From Treponema ruminis (lineage in GTDB: Bacteria > Spirochaetota > Spirochaetia > Treponematales > Treponemataceae), in contig CP031518.1 of the NCBI GenBank assembly GCA_017161305.1, positions 2,480,001 to 2,544,000 on the forward strand: a DNA stretch of 64,000 nt. The letters are read 5' to 3'. Shown in pieces: positions 60,638-64,000 of this stretch; position 1 is the first letter of the stretch, and each line of letters starts with the position of its first letter. A program made the position numbers and the translations under genes. Under the pieces are notes generated by a model. That model did not search any database and was not told the DNA's origin. It saw only the letters and a program-made list of their open reading frames with translations.

Positions 60638-60686
60638 ATAACCTACCAACATGGTATGTTATATAGGAATTACAAAATCTTGTGAA
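60638..60686 (-). promoter_or_regulatory. Promoter and operator site C
   Basis: -35 TTCACA (60686-60681), 17-bp spacer, -10 TATAAC (60663-60658). A 25-bp palindrome at 60638-60662, ATAACCTACCA - ACA - TGGTATGTTAT, has one mismatch in 11-bp arms and covers the -10 and start point. Its core ACCTA-N9-TATGT has the same spacing as sites A and B. Confidence 0.75.
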
Positions 60687-60726
60687 ATATAAATTTTTTA
60701 TTAAGGCTATAGTTTTTTTTGATATG

Positions 60727-60758
60727 TAAAAAAAGGCTGCCCTTTTTGAAGGCAGCCT
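60727..60758 (-). terminator. Terminator of the D2/K2 operon
   Basis: AGGCTGCC / GGCAGCCT stem (60734-60741 with 60751-60758) followed on the minus strand by seven Ts. It separates D2/K2 from the operon controlled by site C. Confidence 0.85.
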
Positions 60759-60780
60759 GAAAGAATTGACAAAATGAAGC

Positions 60781-62139
60781 TTATGAACCAAGTTTTTCCT
60801 GGAAAGTTTGGCCCGTAATTGTTTTTCCCTCAAACATAGTGTTGTAAATGTCTTCCATGAGGCGAAGTCCACCCTGATAACCAACATAAGTTTTAGAAAG
60901 GATTAGCTGCTGGTTTATAGGTGCACTTGAATACAGGAAAATATTTCCAGTTTTCTTTGTATATGCCCTTTCCCAGTCACTTCCGAACACAACCGCACGG
61001 CCAGACTTCTTCAATTCAGGTTCGATTGCGAATTTAATTTTTTCAGAATCGGGCTCAAATACAAGCGTATCTTTATGTTCAGGGAATTCCGCCTCAAAAA
61101 CGCGCCTTACAAAGCCTTCATTTTTCTGATTCGGATTGTCAGTCACAAAAACGCCTTTCGGAACATAACCGACTTCTTCCTCGAGGAATTTTGTGATTCC
61201 AATGGAAGAAAGGCTGTCACCAGTCACGTACAATTCATAGGGCAGGTTAATTAGAAGCGTCGCAAAGAAATCTGCCGTGCCGACAAAGTAGTCATAGAAA
61301 ATTTTTTCCTCACGCTCAATGACTGACTCAACAAATTCTTTTTTTAGTCCTGCAAACTTTCCTACTTCCCGCAAAAAACGGCTGCTTTCATTACCGCCCA
61401 CAGGCAGAACCGGATAATGAAGGTATGGAGTGCCGTATTTCTTTTTAAGATGCTCCACGACATCAAGCCCGACCCAGGGGGAAACAAGCAGATTGAATTC
61501 AGCGTTCGGAATATTTTTCCATTCAGAGACACCGGCACTGCTCGTGCCAAAAAGAATGTTTACTTTAAGGCCCAGTTTTTCAATCAATTCTTTTAATGCC
61601 GCAAGGTCGCCACGCCAGAAAGGATTTTGAGCCGGAACGTCTGCAAATACATTCACAAGACCTTTTTCAACGGCAGGGCGAACGTCACCGACGAACTGAT
61701 CGATTATTGCTTTTTCGACAATTTCATGACCAACATAACTTGTGCCCTTAAATCCCGAAGTCTCTGCACCGACAACAGGAAGCCCCTGCTCTGCAAATGA
61801 TTTTGCCACGCTTGCAGTGTTGTCACCGATGATGCCCGCCGTACAACCGGAAAGAAGAACGAATAAATCTCCCTTCATTACTTTGAGCGCGCCCTCAACT
61901 TCGCTCCGCAATTTTTTTTCACCGCCAAAAACAACGTTGCTTTCGTCAGTATTTGTGGACGGAACCTGGTTTCCGCCTGCATAACATTCCCCCTGATAGC
62001 CGGAAGTCGCAAATTCATGAACAACTCCAGAACATCCAGGTCCTGAATGAACGACAGGGATTGCCCTTGGAATTGCAAGGACTGTATTTTGTGCCCCAAG
62101 CGCACAGGTGAATCTTGGTTGTGAAATTTCTCCATTCAT
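60781..62139 (-). CDS. Nitrogenase-like component I, beta-type subunit (K2)
   Basis: 452 residues, a clear paralog of K1. Cys12 (RFTCALGAQ), Cys36 (HSGPGC) and Cys99 (LLSGCTAGIIGDN) are kept; K1's Cys47 is not, and Cys52 is K2's own. NVVFGGEKKLR is the beta-type motif. The long shared stretches VNVF, NPFWRGDL, SAGV and IPNAEFNLLVSPWVGL show a common origin with K1. It follows D2 by 15 bases. A terminator ends the transcript. Confidence 0.88.
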   Translation of the reverse strand: MNGEISQPRFTCALGAQNTVLAIPRAIPVVHSGPGCSGVVHEFATSGYQGECYAGGNQVPSTNTDESNVVFGGEKKLRSEVEGALKVMKGDLFVLLSGCTAGIIGDNTASVAKSFAEQGLPVVGAETSGFKGTSYVGHEIVEKAIIDQFVGDVRPAVEKGLVNVFADVPAQNPFWRGDLAALKELIEKLGLKVNILFGTSSAGVSEWKNIPNAEFNLLVSPWVGLDVVEHLKKKYGTPYLHYPVLPVGGNESSRFLREVGKFAGLKKEFVESVIEREEKIFYDYFVGTADFFATLLINLPYELYVTGDSLSSIGITKFLEEEVGYVPKGVFVTDNPNQKNEGFVRRVFEAEFPEHKDTLVFEPDSEKIKFAIEPELKKSGRAVVFGSDWERAYTKKTGNIFLYSSAPINQQLILSKTYVGYQGGLRLMEDIYNTMFEGKTITGQTFQEKLGS

Positions 62140-62154
62140 AAATTTTTCTCCTAA

Positions 62155-63612
62155 TTATTTTTCTACAAAGGTGAATGGATCTGTGTCTTCACTCATCCAC
62201 CAGTCTGAATATGGAAGGACTGTATGCTTTGCAAAATTCTTATACAGCTTTTTTGACTGCATTGAACGCTTGATGCGTCGCCCCAGGTCAAGGATTCCGT
62301 CATATCCAACGGCCTTATCCGAGTCATTTTCCATGATTGCAGGAATTCCCAGCTTAAAGCCAAGAACCGCAAGCCCCGGATGGCGAACAAGCAGAAAATC
62401 CGGTTTTAATTGTTTGAGGAATTTGACGACCTGATAGGGCTGTTTATTACAAATCGAAACATTGGGCACGTTTCCGACGGCCTGTACGAGATATTTCGCT
62501 GTGTTTACTTCCGGATTATCATATTTTTTATCGTGGTGAAAAGTCGTGATGCCGATAACTTCAAGTCCCAAATCGTGAGCGACACTGGCAAGATTATGAG
62601 CAAAAGCATCGCCTGCAAAGACATAGACCTTTTTTCCCTTGAAGAATTCCCTTAGAGAATCCAGTTCCGGTTTAATTCGCTCATGCTCGCTCCTGATTGC
62701 AGCCTCAACGATTGAGTGTCTGTTTGTAAGGGCTGCCACAGCACGAAGCCAGCGGTCAGTCCACTGCAAGCCATAGGGAGAAGGGGCTTTTACCTGTGGA
62801 ACGCCGTATAATTCTTCAAGCTTGTCGCTCATGAATGTAGCAAGGGTCTCACAAATTGAAGATGAACAGGCAGCTTCGGTCATTTCTGCAAGTTCTTCTG
62901 TGGTACGGGTCTCAATCAAATAGTTTGGACGAAGCCCGATGGTCTTTAAAAGCGGGGAAAATGAATCAATTCCGTTAAAATTGAAAATATTGACCAGGTC
63001 TTCCTGCTTCTTTTTGGGTGGTTTTACGGCAGCATTGAGAACCGCATTAAAAGAAGCATCAAAACCTGTTGACCAGATTCGAGACTTAAAGCCTTCACAT
63101 TCAACGGCAAAGACAGGGATTCCCAATTCGTCCGTCATTTCCTCTGCAAGCGACTGCACGTCATCTCCGATAATGCCTGACGCACAGGAAGTTGTAATAT
63201 AGATGACTTTTGGATTATATCGTTTGTATGCTTCATCGACGGCATGGCGCAATTTGTTTATGCCGCCATAAATTGTGTCCGATTCCTGAATATTTGTACA
63301 AATTCCATGATGATGGAAGTCCCGGTTTCCGCGCATCTGAGCAACATTCGTATTGGTAAAATAGTTTGCAGAAATTCCGGCATAGCAGCCAATTGGAGAA
63401 TGGGATACAACAGCTGCATCCAATACGGAATATACCTGCATGATGGCACAGCCCTGCTGACAGTTCCCACACTGACTGAAATTAAAGCGGCCAATCTTAA
63501 GTTCATTTTTTTCTGAGCCTTCCACAAGACCTTTTGCATCTCCATGATAGGTCAGAATTGTTTGCAGTCGTTTTTCACGAATCTCAACTCTTTTTTGTAG
63601 TCCTTTACTCAT
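62155..63612 (-). CDS. Nitrogenase-like component I, alpha-type subunit (D2)
   Basis: 485 residues, a paralog of D1. QCGNCQQGC (C48, C51, C55), HSPIGC (C76), TTSCASGIIGDD (C143) and SSSICETL (C254) match D1 one for one. A local difference is a His-rich FHHHGICTN segment near residue 100, absent from D1, so the two pairs may differ in substrate. As in D1 the NifD cofactor histidine is not found. It lies 58 bases after a binding-protein gene. Confidence 0.88.
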   Translation of the reverse strand: MSKGLQKRVEIREKRLQTILTYHGDAKGLVEGSEKNELKIGRFNFSQCGNCQQGCAIMQVYSVLDAAVVSHSPIGCYAGISANYFTNTNVAQMRGNRDFHHHGICTNIQESDTIYGGINKLRHAVDEAYKRYNPKVIYITTSCASGIIGDDVQSLAEEMTDELGIPVFAVECEGFKSRIWSTGFDASFNAVLNAAVKPPKKKQEDLVNIFNFNGIDSFSPLLKTIGLRPNYLIETRTTEELAEMTEAACSSSICETLATFMSDKLEELYGVPQVKAPSPYGLQWTDRWLRAVAALTNRHSIVEAAIRSEHERIKPELDSLREFFKGKKVYVFAGDAFAHNLASVAHDLGLEVIGITTFHHDKKYDNPEVNTAKYLVQAVGNVPNVSICNKQPYQVVKFLKQLKPDFLLVRHPGLAVLGFKLGIPAIMENDSDKAVGYDGILDLGRRIKRSMQSKKLYKNFAKHTVLPYSDWWMSEDTDPFTFVEK

Positions 63613-63670
63613 TTTTGTACCTCATTTTATTAGTTTGTCAATTATTTTTTCCGTATGAAGATGCAGATAA

Positions 63671-64000
63671 TCAGATTGAAAATCTAGTTGAAAAGTCAGG
63701 GTATTGATTATTATTCGCTTCAAAATATGTCCACATATCCTTATAAAAATTTTCATCCGGGTACTCGCTGATTACTTCTTTTAATGCCTGAGCATATAAG
63801 GAGATATCAAAAAATTCCTCGAGCTTCCTTAATGACTTTCCCTCATCTGCCTGAAGGTACCCCTGCCCCAGCATAGTCGTAAATACTTCAAGGGTTCCGT
63901 TGTAATTGGGATCCGGATTATATGTCATGTTCTGGCTTCCTTCACTGTCATACATATATTCGCGGACAAAATCAAAATCCTGACGTGAAGCGCGGACGAT
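63671..64000 (-). CDS. ABC substrate-binding protein, partial at the right edge
   Basis: The last 109 codons; the frame stays open to base 64000, so the N-terminal part lies outside. TYNPDPNYNGTLEVF and DENFYKDMWTYFEAN match the C-terminus of the binding protein at 57706 almost word for word. It precedes D2, as its paralog precedes D1, so the module binding protein - D - K has been duplicated. Confidence 0.85.
   Translation of the reverse strand: MVRASRQDFDFVREYMYDSEGSQNMTYNPDPNYNGTLEVFTTMLGQGYLQADEGKSLRKLEEFFDISLYAQALKEVISEYPDENFYKDMWTYFEANNNQYPDFSTRFSI

Noticed and set aside
54447..64000. A true nitrogen-fixation (nif) cluster
   Set aside because: No NifH, NifB, NifE/N set or homocitrate gene is in the window, the subunits are short and the cofactor histidine region is missing in both D subunits.
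1..64000. CRISPR arrays, tRNA or rRNA genes, prophage or complete IS elements
   Set aside because: I looked for regularly spaced repeats, tRNA cloverleaf signatures and transposase or phage motifs and saw none.

Overview
The window looks like chromosome of a fermentative, anaerobic spirochaete close to rumen or gut Treponema. This rests on gene content (pyruvate formate-lyase with its activase, independent phosphoglycerate mutase, a DPE2-like glucanotransferase beside a very large GH13 protein, many lipoprotein binding proteins, an archaeal-type UMP kinase) and is inference, because no rRNA or marker gene is present. I saw no tRNA, rRNA, CRISPR array, phage or complete insertion sequence.

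Left part (1-29.6 kb): mostly housekeeping and conserved genes. In order: a transglutaminase-fold protein without its catalytic cysteine, UMP kinase, a lytic transglycosylase, a PTS EIIA protein, a PflX-like radical SAM protein, two glucan-active enzymes read divergently, a fabF-DUF3943-thrC operon, a sugar-binding lipoprotein, metY, an orphan DNA methyltransferase, a YugP-type zinc peptidase, an anion permease, a 46-residue basic protein, gpmI with a structured leader, a MATE/diguanylate cyclase operon, a Cys-tRNA(Pro) deacylase and a stand-alone AICAR transformylase. Several of these genes have no ribosome-binding site and carry a good -10 box exactly 6-7 bases before the ATG, so they probably make leaderless mRNA.

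Middle (29.6-45.9 kb): a three-gene ABC exporter facing an AraC regulator and a HAD phosphatase; serC-serA; pflB with two CRP-like palindromes upstream, then pflA; a periplasmic sugar-binding protein; a DHH-type pyrophosphatase; a DUF1846 protein; and argD with two tandem ARG boxes over its promoter.

Right part (45.9-64 kb): the most interesting region. It holds two nitrogenase-like component I pairs (D1/K1 and D2/K2), a NifX-like protein, and at least three sets of SsuABC-type ABC import genes (two of the substrate-binding genes sit directly upstream of a D/K pair). A third importer set leads an operon ending in DUF4418, FtsX-like, LolD-like and cysK genes. Three promoters here carry a shared palindrome, ACCTA-N9-TAGGT with flanking AT-rich extensions, placed over the -10 box, start site or -35 box. 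This predicts one repressor controlling import, the nitrogenase-like enzymes and cysteine synthase. A reasonable hypothesis is scavenging of sulfur (or another element) from an imported organic compound by a nitrogenase-like reductase. No NifH-type reductase or NifB is inside the window; they may lie beyond the right edge. A plus-strand island (an SDR gene remnant and a dxs-like gene) splits the third importer and is bounded by dispersed hairpin repeats, which also occur in four other gaps.
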